Positions 23,425 to 34,135 of a stretch of DNA of 64,000 nucleotides are shown here, piece by piece. The stretch is from Saururus chinensis. Lineage: Eukaryota; Streptophyta; Magnoliopsida; Piperales; Saururaceae. Location of the stretch: positions 11,278,501 through 11,342,500 of the forward strand of contig CP141146.1 of assembly GCA_035235625.1 (NCBI GenBank), in the 5' to 3' direction. Positions within the stretch are counted from its first letter, which is position 1. Every line of letters begins with the position of its first letter. The notes below the pieces were generated by a model. That model was not told the origin of the DNA and did not search any database. It saw only the letters and a program-made list of their open reading frames with translations. A program made the position numbers and the translations under genes.

Positions 23425-24190
23425 TTCTTCAATTAATATGACATATTGTCACGACATTCATGATTTTACCTTATCATCAGAAAATGCAAAAGATATATCC
23501 ATATTTAAGATGTCCTCTGGCTTTGGCCTTCTCTTTCATATACATCCTGTTAACAAAGAGTTGCATCATAAGATTTTCATTTCACAATATTAGAAAATAC
23601 CATAATTCTTTGTGTTGCCTTATATTTTTCTTTTTAGATAGAAAAATGGTCTATACCTCTTTCGAAGACTGGTTTTCTACCTCACCATATGGTTCATTCG
23701 CCTCTATTTGTTTCAATGAACATGGAACAATCTCGTCTATTTCCTCGTTTGAAGCAATACACCCACTTTTCTTGATAATATATGACATCAAATACATAAA
23801 AGATGAAGATTCACCAACAAGATGATCCATTCTTTATTGACTTAATCAATAAGCTATAGTCACCTATAATAACACAAAATAAAGGTAATGAAAACCTAGG
23901 ACAATCATAAATAGACAAATAGTACTTGGCAAGAACTAACAAACGTTTTTAGCCCATCAATATACATTATTGTACTTATAAGTGGGTTATCCCCATGTAG
24001 ATATAATCACATTGTTGCGGGGTTTACCCTCCGCAAGTATACTATTTGAAGCTTTTACTTAGTTAATATGTGGCAGGGGGTGGTCCCCGTGAAGTGAAGA
24101 ACAATGTGGTAGGGGCTAGCCCTTACCAAAAAAATAACAGAAGGTTGCATCTGTAAACGTTCTGGCGGAAAAAAAATCTGACTAACTTGT
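23425..24190. other. Flank of the MULE relic with G/C hairpins
   Basis: No clear gene. Three further short G/C hairpins (GCGGGGTTTACCCTCCGC at about 24017, GGCAGGGGGTGGTCCCCG near 24072, GTAGGGGCTAGCCCTTAC near 24110) recall the palindromes of the 22.4-kb minisatellite. A minus-strand stretch around 23640-23830 could be a decayed upstream exon of the MULE relic. Confidence 0.35.
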
Positions 24191-24193
24191 ATC

Positions 24194-24252
24194 TGGAAGT
24201 GTAAAGACGGTCTTTGGAAGTGTAAAGACGGTCTTTGGAAGTGTAAAGACGT
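24194..24252. repeat. 21-bp tandem repeat, three units
   Basis: The unit GGAAGTGTAAAGACGGTCTT plus T is repeated twice in full and a third time in part, with no difference in the first two. Confidence 0.9.
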
Positions 24253-24826
24253 CATTGATGAACAAAGGAAGAAAACTTACAAAAAAGGTTCAATTGGTAG
24301 GTCGCCGGAGCTTTTCTACCCACCACCGGAGTTTTTAAATCATCGCCGAAGCTAAGGTATATGCCGACGATAGTAATACTTTCTGATCACCGGCGGCTAC
24401 AGTGCTTGCCGGCATTTATAGTGGTCGCCGACGGCCTTAAGAAAGAGGATAAAGTAAAAAATCTCTTTCATTAGGTTAACTTCTTCAAGTAAAAATATGG
24501 GGGAAAAAGAGTAAGTCATGAAAGGGTAAATGGGGGATAAATAAGTAAATTAAGAAAGGGAAAAGTGGGGTATAAAAGTAATATAATATTCAGACTTTTC
24601 ACTTTCGTTTGGAGGATAGTGAGAAAAAACAGAGGTTCAAATAGCTTCAATGCTTTAAGCATTAACAAATTGGTTCACTATCAACAATTCGTTCATATAC
24701 ATAGATTAATAGAAGACAACAAACACAAAAAAAAACAAGAAATGCCCAATCATCCAACCGATGGAAGAATATTAAAGAATTAATTAGACCCAATTGCCTA
24801 GTTACAAAAGAATTGCAAGAAGAGAC

Positions 24827-26368
24827 TCAGCAGCGGTGGACCCCATTGCCGGCGGTGGAGGCCAGGAGGAGGGCGTCGGCGTGTTCCTGCACCACCTTCC
24901 AGGCCTGGTTCACATGGTGCTCCTCCGTGAGGGTGGCCCCCACCGCAAACCGGATCATGTACACTCCCCCCACCACCGCGTGCGTCATGTACGCCTTCCC
25001 CGACGAGTTGATTGACTCCAGCAGCTTGCTGTTGAGTTCGTTCGCCTCCTCTTCCCCGGCAGACACCGTGGAAGGTGGGAGGAGGCGGAAGCACACCATG
25101 GCGAAGGTCCGGGGCACCACCAGCTCGAACCTCCTGTCCTCGGCCACCAGCCCCTCCAACATCTTGGCCATCTTCACGTGGGTCCTGAGGAAGGTGCGCA
25201 GGTTAGCCACCCCGTAGCTCCTCAGCACCATCCACAGCTTCAGCGCCCTGAATCTCCTGCTCAGCGCCACTTGCCAGTCCTTGTAGTCTACCACCTGCTT
25301 TGACTCGGTGGCCTTGTTGCGGAGATATTCGGGGCTGGTGGAGAGAGCCTTCACCAGGGCGGAGGGGTCCTTGACCCACATGCAGCAGCAGTCGAGCGTG
25401 GTGAAGAACCACTTATGGGCGTTGAAGCTCAATGAGTCGGCGTCCTCCACTCCGTCAATGAAGTGTCTGAACTCCGGGCAGATGCAGGCGCTTCCGGCGT
25501 AGGCCGCATCCACATGAACCCACATGCCGTAGTCTTTGGCCACCTTGCAGAGGGGCCCCACCGGGTCCACTGCGGTCGAAGACGTGGTGCCCACAGTGGC
25601 GCAGAGGAAGAGCGGGAGGAGGCCGTTGGCCAGGTCCTGTTCAATGGCGGCGCGGAGATTGTCGGGTGATAGTCCAAAGTGGTCGGACTTGGAGGTCTTG
25701 ACTGCGCGGAAGTTGGCCGGGTTGATGCCGGCGATCTGGGCGGCCTTCTGGAGGGCGCAGTGGGTCTGATCGGATCCATAGACGACGAGGCGGCCGATGT
25801 GCTCCCGGCCAATGCGGTTAAGAAGGCGATCGCGTGCAGCTGTGAGGGTGCAGAGGATGCCCTCGCAGGTGGTGCCCTGCAAAACACCGCCACCTCCGCC
25901 AGAGAAGAGGAAGTCGCTGGGGAGCTTGAGCATCTTGCCGAGCCAGTCCATGACGATACTCTCAAGCTCGGTGGCGGCCGGGGAGCTCATCCAGTTGAAG
26001 CCCACGACATTAAAGCCGGTGCTAAGCATCTCCCCCAGGAAGCCGGCGGTGCTGCCGCTGGAGGGGAAGTAGGCGAAGTAGTTGGGGCTCTGCCAGTGGG
26101 TGATGCCTGGGATAATTTGAGACTGGACGTCCTGGAGGATGGACTCAATGGACTCCGGGTGGTTGGGGGCGGAGTCCGGAAGTAGCTTCTTGAGGTAGCC
26201 GGGCTCCACCTTGCTCCGGACGGGGTACTTCTCGATGTCCCGGTAGTAGTCAGCGAGGAAGTCGACGACCATGTGTCCCTGCCTCCGGAAGTCATCCGGG
26301 TCCAAAGGGTTCAGCTGTATGGCAGCTGCCGGATTGTTGCCCAACACGTCGGCGTGGAGGCTGCCCAT
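24827..26368 (-). CDS. TYDC: Tyrosine/DOPA decarboxylase (PLP-dependent aromatic amino acid decarboxylase)
   Basis: Cytosolic group II PLP enzyme that decarboxylates L-tyrosine and/or L-DOPA to tyramine and/or dopamine, precursors of phenylethanoid glycosides, hydroxycinnamoyl amides or alkaloids. The single-exon frame gives 513 residues, the usual family length. Numbered from the ATG at 26368: His203 stacks on PLP, Asp287 lies in HVDAAYAG, Lys319 in NAHKW forms the Schiff base, and Tyr348 in SPEYLRNKA is the catalytic-loop tyrosine kept in decarboxylases (Phe in aldehyde synthases). Ser370 in WQVALSRRF is the residue that goes with phenolic substrates; tryptophan decarboxylases have Gly there. 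The frame is open 10 codons further upstream, but those begin at a TTG just after an in-frame stop, so the ATG is the start. GC content is far above the surroundings, which is typical of intronless TYDC genes. Activity on tyrosine versus DOPA cannot be told apart here. No frameshift or missing key residue was seen. Confidence 0.95.
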   Translation of the reverse strand: MGSLHADVLGNNPAAAIQLNPLDPDDFRRQGHMVVDFLADYYRDIEKYPVRSKVEPGYLKKLLPDSAPNHPESIESILQDVQSQIIPGITHWQSPNYFAYFPSSGSTAGFLGEMLSTGFNVVGFNWMSSPAATELESIVMDWLGKMLKLPSDFLFSGGGGGVLQGTTCEGILCTLTAARDRLLNRIGREHIGRLVVYGSDQTHCALQKAAQIAGINPANFRAVKTSKSDHFGLSPDNLRAAIEQDLANGLLPLFLCATVGTTSSTAVDPVGPLCKVAKDYGMWVHVDAAYAGSACICPEFRHFIDGVEDADSLSFNAHKWFFTTLDCCCMWVKDPSALVKALSTSPEYLRNKATESKQVVDYKDWQVALSRRFRALKLWMVLRSYGVANLRTFLRTHVKMAKMLEGLVAEDRRFELVVPRTFAMVCFRLLPPSTVSAGEEEANELNSKLLESINSSGKAYMTHAVVGGVYMIRFAVGATLTEEHHVNQAWKVVQEHADALLLASTAGNGVHRC

Positions 26369-26514
26369 AATGCTACCCTCTGCCTGTATGATGATCAAGC
26401 TAAGCTAGCAAAACTTGTATGAGCTGAAGATGATGAATTGAAGGAAGACGATGAGCACCCAGAAAGAATGAAAGAATGATTGAGGCTACTGATGGGAGAT
26501 GAGGAGGGGAGGTG

Positions 26515-26523
26515 CTTATATAG
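26515..26523 (-). promoter_or_regulatory. Probable TATA box of the tyrosine decarboxylase gene
   Basis: Read on the minus strand this is CTATATAAG, about 150 bp upstream of the decarboxylase ATG. A start site about 30 bp downstream would give a 5' leader of roughly 115-120 bases. The position is right for a plant core promoter, but no transcript evidence is available. Confidence 0.6.
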
Positions 26524-26894
26524 GGGAAGGGCTGACTGAGTAGCGGAGGCTGGTCAGTGGGAGGAGCGAGGGAGGAAGGTAGGGGTGACTTGACCGCATT
26601 GGAAGTGTGAAAGCCATTCAACACAAAAAAGCGTGCGCTGACTGCTTCCTATGAAGAAATTTCGCGGGTTGTTGATGACCTAAAATGGACGGTGGATATA
26701 CAATATTTATATAAAATTTGTAGGCTGAATTTTTGTTGCAAAATAGTGTACGCCGTCGATTCTAGGTCATCAAAGGCGGGCCACGGGCGGACTAACAAAG
26801 GAGCCTAAGAATTTAAATAGCCACGTTCTTTATAAAATAAACTTAAATACGCCGGGGAGCTTACCCTCTTTTTTAAAGAAATCTCCATTTGTCC

Positions 26895-27000
26895 CATGTT
26901 TTAACCAATGATTTATTAATTACTAGAATAAAATAGAGTTATTAATATAAAATAAATTTTTTTTAAATAAAATTATTAATTTAAGATGAAAAATTTTTTT
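26895..27000. repeat. Partial Stowaway-like MITE
   Basis: The text AATAAAATAGAGTTATTAAT and the following ATTATTAATTTAAGATGAA match the right half of the MITE at 28995-29215. The left half is missing. Confidence 0.5.
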
Positions 27001-27054
27001 TTTTCTTTAAAATTAAAATTATAAAATATGCGCTAAAAAAAGTTAACAACGAAG

Positions 27055-27345
27055 AACCAATAGCGACGGCTAAAATACTTATCCGTCGTATTATAACCGT
27101 CGCTATTAGTTATTATCTGCTCAGCCGTCGCTAATAGTAAGTTTTTGCGATCGCTATTATCCATCCTGTACGTGACGGCTGGCTGAAGTCGTCACTGATG
27201 ATCCTATTTGTCTTCGTTTTCGGAGTCTTTTTCACATCCCCGACGGCTAGCCACCGCTGAAATTCCCTGCACGAACAGCTACTGATGAACGATTTAGCCG
27301 TCGGTATTAAATTATTTGCGACGGTCTGAGCCGTCGCAGAAGATA
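27055..27345 (+). mobile_element. CACTA-type subterminal array (GACGGCT class)
   Basis: About ten copies of GCGACGGCT, CCGTCGC and variants in both directions within 290 bp, as in the array at 1831-2080. No CACTA terminus was found at its left edge, so the end is lost or diverged. Confidence 0.5.
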
Positions 27346-28990
27346 AACATCTACTGTCCGATCACCCACCGCTGGCGTTTTCCTGGAATCATCGCCTCCA
27401 GAACCACCTCCATCCTCACAAACCACGACCCCCCTCCCCTCTCATTCTCCCCACCCTCCCCCGGCGAATCCTGCCCTTCTTCCTCAATCCATCTTTCCGA
27501 AATGCCCTCCACTCTCCGGCTGCCGAATGCTTGAGAAGGGGAGAGGCGGAGACCTCTTATCCGTGCAGGACAGAGGAGAAGGGCCCTTTTTTCCTTAACC
27601 GTACCCCAAATCGTCGCCACCCTCTTGATCCAGGCCTTCTCCCTTGTTCTCTCCTCCAAATGCTCTCCACTGACCGTCGACCGCCGATATGAACAGCAGA
27701 GAGGAGGACCCTGTACACAAGCATGACGGAGACGGGGAGATTGCTTGGATTCAAGGGCTACTGTTGACGCACCAGATGTTGGGACGAACATGGAGAAAGG
27801 ATGTAGGATTGCAAGTTGACGGACTTCATCGATTTTTCCAAAGAGCTCTGAGAGGAAGTTCCACTTGCCTTCTTGTATTTTTTTCTTCTTCCCTGTCACC
27901 GGTCTAACCACTCTGCTGTTTCATATCTGCTCAAAGTGACAACTGCTGACCCACTGCCGGGATAACTTCCATGTCCCATATCCAGACCCAGCCTGAGGAT
28001 TCTCTATCTCTGCAGGTGGCATTTGATTCAGATTTCAGAGAAACGAAGGCTGGATTCCGGAGCTTGGATCGGTGAATCATAAAATTGTTGAGATGATTTT
28101 TTCTCATTTTGTTCCATTTTCGTTTTGGTCTGTTTTAATTGATTGTTTTATGCTTTGTCTAAATTGGGATTATTACTCGAAAGAGTTATCGGTAGAGCAA
28201 GATTATCAAAGGCTGGTCCTTTCATGCAGTGTCCTCCAATATGCAGCCCTTTACTGAACCGAGGTTTATCCTGTCTCTGGTTTTTTAATTCAAAATAAAA
28301 TCTTTAAGCTCTGCTTAATGCTACGTTATAATTTGTTGTCTTGCTGTGACTTACGTACTGGCTATAGTTAATTAGTTACTTCTGTTATATGTTATATATA
28401 AAAAACATGGTGTTATATCATGGCTCAATTATCTATTTGTCATATAAAAAGAGGAATTTGTTTCTTCTATGTTTTAATTCGTTTGTTTGTAGTACTATTG
28501 ATTTAAGAATGAAGTAATATGTTGTTTGTAGCAGCCAGGTTGATGGGCTTTAACCTGATAACATATATGCTATCATGCAATTGCTTGGCTTGGACCTTAT
28601 AGGTGGTGTTATAACTGAGACCTATTTAGAGTTCAAATGGAATGTCAATACTGGGCATATTGACTTCTAGGTATCAATGGTTTATCCTTGTGAGCTATAG
28701 GGTTCACATCTCAATACGCAGGTGATGTTTCTCATGATCAACCTGTAGACTCATTAGGAGTGTTGGGCTGTGTTTGAAGCTGTTGCAAATAATATCCTGA
28801 CCTTAGATTGCCAAGAATATATAATGCTGATAATTTCTTTCCTTGAATCTGTACGGGCTTGATATTGCTTGTTAGAGTTAGCTTGGTGAGAAATTCCCAA
28901 CATGTTTGACACTAGGTGTACATATTGAGAAGAAGATTTGTGTCATGATTGGTTCTGCTTATGCCATTATGCTGGAAGATATATTCTCTC
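27346..28990. other. GC-rich block and flanking AT-rich DNA after the CACTA-type array
   Basis: 27350-28060 is GC-rich with weak open frames on both strands, as expected for a captured gene fragment, but I could not identify a source. 28080-28990 is AT-rich and featureless. Two 24-bp copies of GAAGATATATTCTCTCCATC lie at 28976-29022. Confidence 0.35.
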
Positions 28991-28994
28991 CATC

Positions 28995-29215
28995 CTAGAA
29001 GATATATTCTCTCCATCCTATATTAATAGCTATATTTGAAAAAATAATAATTTTTATTAAGTGGTGAAACCCACATCTAAGAGAAGGGAAAATAAACTTA
29101 TGATACTCTTTTTTATATACCCAACTACTTAAATTGATCAAAATAGAGCTATTAATATGGAACAAACTTTTTCTTTAAATGAAATTATTAATTAATTTAG
29201 GATGAAGGGAGTATA
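28995..29215. mobile_element. Stowaway-like MITE
   Basis: It starts CTCCATCCTATATTAATAGC and ends TTAGGATGAAGGGAGTA, the CTCCCTCCxTCC terminal inverted repeats of the Stowaway type. The AT-rich core is shared with copies at 41836, 45187 and 50208. Confidence 0.7.
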
Positions 29216-29334
29216 TTTTTGACATCCAAACAAAATCTGTAACAATTCTCTCTCTCCCCTTAGAGATTACTAAAAACTTTATACTCTTTGGTTGCACAAA
29301 TAATGTTAGAAAAAATTAAAACTTTAATCTACCA

Positions 29335-29715
29335 ATTGTGGTAGTGATGGTGGATTTAGCCATGGTGGTGGAGGTGATAGTAGTAGTAGTAGTAGAAGTG
29401 GTAGTGGTTACGGTGGCAGTGGTGGAAATGATGGTGGTGGCGGCGGTGATGGCAATGGTGGTGTTGGCAGTAGCGGCGGCGACGGTGGAGGCAGTGGCAG
29501 TGATGGTAGCTGTGGCAGTGGTGGTGTTAGTGGTGGCGGTGACAGTAGTGGTGGTGGTAGTTGCGGCGGCGGCGGTGATGGTGGCAGTTATGGCGGTGGC
29601 TGCGACGGTGGTGGTGACGGTGGTGACAGTGGTAGTGGGAGTGGCGGCGATAATGGTGGTAGTGGTGGCAGCGGCGGTGATGGTGGTCGGGGCCGTGGTA
29701 GTAGTGACAACAAGA
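29335..29715. repeat. GGT/AGT/GAT triplet-rich low-complexity tract
   Basis: About 380 bp of imperfect GGTGGTAGT-type triplets. The frame starting near 29326 reads a glycine/serine/aspartate chain ending GRGRGSSDNKT and a stop; the next frame reads almost only Val/Ala/Met. The first could be an exon of a glycine-rich protein, but it has no ATG and no flanking splice site that I trust. Confidence 0.7.
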
Positions 29716-30920
29716 CATAATTCTTTGATACACTAATTTTCTCCTAAAATTCATAGGTTGACGGGTGAAAATTTTTAAGGTCAATTTTCTATCCATTTTT
29801 TCTTAGTTTAAACTTTAGTTTCTTTTTCCCAATGCACAAAACAGTAAAAACTGATAAATTTTTAAAAAAATTATTTCATTTCCCTACTTTTCACCGATCC
29901 AAACAAACTGTTACAATTTTATTTATGCATAACAGGAAGGAGCTATAAAGTTGTATTATATTACAAAAGAGGTTGAGTCTTCTATGACCTACTCCAAGGA
30001 ATAAATGGCGGAGTTGAAAGAGCAGATGACTAAGTCATACGAAGCACAACTAAATAAAATTTCTGAAATGATATTTATTTCAATTACTTTATTTCCATTT
30101 TGTAACTTTTCTACCTCCTTATCGTATTTGTGTTAGTTCTCCTGAATGCTGGAATGTGTGCATGTATATATCTTTTCCTTTCACATAATATCCCCTCCCC
30201 TACATCAGTAGGAGCTATTTTTCACTGATTCTAGTTACTTTTAAGTAAATGTCCATTTTTCATAAGGCCAATTTAGGTGATAACATGACTTTCCTATGAG
30301 AATCTCACAAGAGGAAGTTTCTTGTCTCTTCAATGGGCCTATTAGGGGTTATAGAAAAAATAGTCGAAAAATTTGTTTTCCTACCCGCCCCCACCCTCGA
30401 AACGAAATTTTCTGACTATTGGGTTTCTTCTCCGCTTCGCCTCTCGTCCTCTTTTGCCTCTCGTTCCTCTCGGTTTCAGCCGCCTTTAGCCCTCAGGGCT
30501 CCGACATTATCTACTTCGACTCTGACGTAGGCTAGGAGCTCAGTCCTAGCTCCAGTCATCTTTGAGCGTTTCAAGCCCCACCCGCACTTCCGTGGGAACG
30601 AACCCTTCTCCTCAACTTTTTGCCCGTTTCCGGCCATCTTCTCAAGCCGTCCAGATTGACCACTACCTCAGATGCTTCAGAGGTCTATGATCGTTAGTCG
30701 CTGAGGCAAGTCACCCGCTAAGCTATATCTTTGTTGGATCATAGCTTTAACTAGGTTTGTCTTTAGACAACTACATAAGTTTATCAACAACATATTGCTT
30801 CTATTTACTGGACGATTTGACATTTGGGTTTTTCATTTCTTCTCTGTTTATTGTTGTCTCTCTTGTTTAATAGGTATGTGCATTACCATATGTGTCTCCG
30901 GTGAACATATGTATGTTCAT
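29716..30920. other. Unassigned stretch
   Basis: AT-rich DNA with a C-rich patch at 30370-30700 that has weak chance frames. No family resemblance found. Confidence 0.4.
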
Positions 30921-30924
30921 TGGA

Positions 30925-31330
30925 TGATTTGGCAATTGCCTGCAATTTTTTATTTGATGAAATGCTTGTTCAAAGTCCGGCGGCGACCTGGACTGCTATG
31001 AGATTGTTGGTTATGCAAGGATGGGTGACACCAACACCGCTGCGGGTTTGTTTGAACACATGCCAAAGTAAGGATATTGCTTCCTTCAATGCAATGATTG
31101 ATGTCTTCAATAAGGGGAGAATATGGACCTCGCACTCAAGGCTTTAGATGAAATGCCCAATCGAAATGTGGTTAGCTGGACATCCTTGTTATCTGGCTAC
31201 TGAAAAACGGAGATTTGGATGCTGCAATATCATTGTTTGATTCAATGCCCATAAGAAATATATTCTCTTGGAATATAATGATTCGTGCTTTATCAAGGGA
31301 ATTGTTTCATGAATTGCAATCTTATTCATT
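30925..31330 (+). pseudogene. Pentatricopeptide repeat (PPR) gene fragment
   Basis: PPR proteins bind organellar RNA through tandem helical repeats. Across two frames the strand reads NFLFDEM, YARMGDTNTAAGLFEHMP, KDIASFNAMIDVFNKG, LALKALDEMPNRNVVSWTSL, LDAAISLFDSMPIRNIFSWN and MI, that is three to four repeats of the PLS type. At least two frameshifts and an in-frame stop (after LSGY) break it. No start and no C-terminal E/DYW domain are present. It is a fragment, probably carried in an element. Confidence 0.8.
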
Positions 31331-31596
31331 TTTTAATCCAGATAAAATGACTAATGAGTAAAAAGTGCAAGATATGGGGGTAAGATTGCAAGGTGATGGA
31401 GGCCTCGTGTATAGCTTGAATAGTTTTTGTACAAATGTGTGAAAAGTGCTTCTTGTGTGTGCTCTTATCTGCTAGTTAGTATCATTGTTTTTTACGGTGT
31501 ATGCTTCTTTTCCTAGAGGTTACTAATACTGGTTTAAGCTTTAGTTTGTTTCGTGCAAAATTCCCTTTTTCGCCTATATTTCAAACTGTTTTTTTG

Positions 31597-31911
31597 TTAA
31601 CAAAACAGGTCAAAGTGTTGACAAACAACATATTCTAGCAAATTAGTTTCTTCAATATCGTCAGAAAGCTTTTCAGTTTTTGTATGGGGCTGATCATCAC
31701 CAATTCTGGTTTCCTCTTCGGCTGAAGTATCAGTATCTAGCAAATGTTTTGAAGAAGCAACCAAACTTGCTGAAGGCCAAGGTTGGTTTGTCACGTGCAT
31801 AAATGCTTCTCGTAGCTTTTTTTGTTCCTCTATTAACTTCTGCAATTGGCGCGCATTTTCTTCAGCTTGCAGCTGTAAAGATCGCTGAAGTTGCAAAAAC
31901 GGTTTGAACAT
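31597..31911 (-). pseudogene. MYB-CC (PHR1-like) C-terminal exon fragment
   Basis: The frame reads LQLQRSLQLQAEENARQLQK, with LIEEQKKLREAF following, then an acidic tail and a stop. This matches the LHEQLE-type coiled coil near the C-terminus of MYB-CC regulators of phosphate starvation. The MYB domain and the preceding LHEQ sequence are absent upstream. The ATG at 31911 is probably just an internal codon. It is likely an isolated last exon; assignment rests on the coiled-coil pattern only. Confidence 0.5.
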
Positions 31912-32199
31912 GGTAAACGGTGCATCTAATTAATTCACAAGTTCAAACATAAGTATGCATGATGCATTGGAATTCTGACATAGTAACTTAATATAATGAT
32001 CAGCATTAAACCTAAGATACTAGGCTACTTCTATAAATCCATAAATTTCTATGCAGTGTCAAGTATAGCCATGTTATTTCTCAAATCAACTGACAAGTTG
32101 CCTTCAATCACTGGATAATCAATCACCCAAATGTGTAATTTAACTTATAATTACCGTGATTTTATTTTTGACCATATAACTGGTGCAGTTAGAATGTTA

Positions 32200-32820
32200 T
32201 AAAGAAAATCCTTAATGTTCAACTCGTATTTCAACAGAATAAAAATAGCAAATATATATTCAAACAACCAAGCAGAATAAATAAAGAGACACAGAATTTT
32301 AACGTGGAAAAACCCCTAAAATCAAAGGTAAAAAACTATGGGGCGAATCAGTCCAATCAAGCAATCCACTATGATAAGGTTTAATACAACTACTCTCTCT
32401 TACAGATCAATTCTTTATCATAAAGATAAACAAAAAATACATAGAATATGAAAAACCTGAGAAGTTGCTAAGTCTTCTTTTTTTCTCCCCTTACACAAAA
32501 GATGCACCCTTGAACTCTGAAAAACTGATCTGAATAGCTGAGATGAAGATGATGAGAATCTCCCGATCTAGTGTCGCTCGTAGGCACAAAACTTCTCACT
32601 ATCGTCTCTTATTTTTCCCTCTTCACGCACACAACAAACTTCGCTTTGGCTCTGTTTCGTTTTGACACACTCAGGAAGAACCTTTTAATTTTTTGTCATG
32701 CATCCACACCTTTGCCTCGGGTTCGTTTAATATATACCTACCCACTTTTCTAAGAAAAACGTCTTGGCCTTGGATTTGATTTTTCCTCAGTGTCACTCAT
32801 CAACACGGAACGAGAAATGC
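32200..32820. mobile_element. Copia-LTR-like segment
   Basis: The stretch around 32290-32400 (TTTAACGTGGAAAAACCCC, later AATCCACTATGATAAGG) resembles the conserved part of many plant Ty1/copia LTRs. Ends could not be placed. Confidence 0.45.
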
Positions 32821-33267
32821 ATTTTCACATTCTTGAAATCTTCCTGGGAAGATTTGTCAAACCAAATCATTACGTGGGTGGGGCCCATCATGGGGTGGAC
32901 CCCAAACCACAGCAACAGTAAGACCATTTATTTCATCTAGCTTATATTTGATTCTAAAAGTTTTGCTTTACATTTCTCTTGATGCAGTCCATTGGAAATA
33001 AGGCCAGATGTGTGTGTAAGTTAAAAGCGGTGCATTTATAGTTTGGTTTTTAGTCAAATTTGGCCAGATGTGTGTATAAGTTAAATTTTGCTCAAGGATG
33101 TGTGTGTAAGGAAGGATATCATGTTATCACATATTGCCTTAAATCTACTGTGGCAGCAAAGAAAGATTAGCTTGTTTTGAGTGTGGCTTCTGGGGAACTT
33201 ACTCTACCATATTCATTTTATCTAACCTATTACTAATGTCGGGTTGTTCTGTATCTTTCTTCTGCAG

Positions 33268-33401
33268 CAAAACTGGGGAAAGTTGTGTGCCTAGTTGTTC
33301 CATATGAGAATGGAAGCATTAGAGATGCCTATGATCCAAGACACATGATCCGTAACACTGTATTTGTGCCACAGGCTGCTCAACCTTACAACAGTTTTTA
33401 A
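33268..33401 (+). CDS. Exon-like frame of unknown origin
   Basis: After the acceptor TTTCTTCTGCAG the frame reads AKLGKVVCLVVPYENGSIRD, then AYDPRHMIRNTVFVPQ, and ends in NSF and a stop. It looks like real protein, but I do not know the family. It lies about 0.4 kb before a CACTA-type subterminal array, so it may be an element's own last exon or another captured piece. Confidence 0.3.
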
Positions 33402-33764
33402 AGAAATGCTGCACTAAAGTAGTAAAAAATAAAAACAGACTCAACATAGTTAAATAGGGATCTGTCACATGTAAAGCAAGCACATGGAGCTGTCAGAATG
33501 CCTCAACATTTTACCTATCACAGTCGCAACACATTGAAGAACGTATTGATGTATACCCACTTCAGAGGGGAGGCACTGAAGATTTTGATATTGAGCTAAT
33601 ATAGTTAATCTTTAAATATGTCATTAACTGGAAAGAACTCAAATTTTATTGTAAGAATAGATTTTAAATTGTAATTAAGATATGATTGTATTGATATAAT
33701 AAGAAATTATAAATGTACTTTTTGTTTCTATTTAGTGTACCATTTTTTTTAATTTTTCGTTCAT

Positions 33765-34135
33765 TAGCGACGCTCGCATGAGCATCCCTAATGGTTCCTA
33801 TATTAGTGACGCTCATATGCGTCGCTAATAGTCCAATTAGCGACGCTCCCTTAGCATCGCTACTATTTACTTTTACATTCATTGAATAGCGATGCTTTGT
33901 AAGCGTCTCTAATAATCATATTAGCGACGCTTACAAAACGTCGCTAATAGTTGATGTCTTATTCTTACATAGTGACGCTTGCAAAGCGTCACTAATATGA
34001 TTATTAGCGACGCTTTGTATGAGTGTCACTAATGTATATCTTTAATCAAAAAGTCGCTAATACTTATTATTAGCGATGCAAATAAAATAGTTGCTAGTTT
34101 TTATTATTAGCGACAAAATTAAAATTGTTGCTAAT
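33765..34135. mobile_element. CACTA-type subterminal array (GACGCT class)
   Basis: More than a dozen copies of TTAGCGACGCT and its complement within about 370 bp. The outer CACTA terminus is not recognisable. Confidence 0.55.

Noticed and set aside
25429-26295. Long frames opposite to or overlapping the decarboxylase
   Set aside because: They are shadows of a GC-rich gene and have no family resemblance.
24827-26368. Tryptophan decarboxylase or phenylacetaldehyde synthase as identity
   Set aside because: Ser370 speaks against an indolic substrate and Tyr348 against aldehyde synthase.
26369-26398. Ten extra N-terminal codons of the decarboxylase frame
   Set aside because: The upstream codon is TTG just after an in-frame stop; the first ATG is at 26368 and gives the usual family start MGSL.
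29338-29736. 132-codon Val/Ala/Met frame
   Set aside because: Alternate frame of the GGT/AGT triplet tract.
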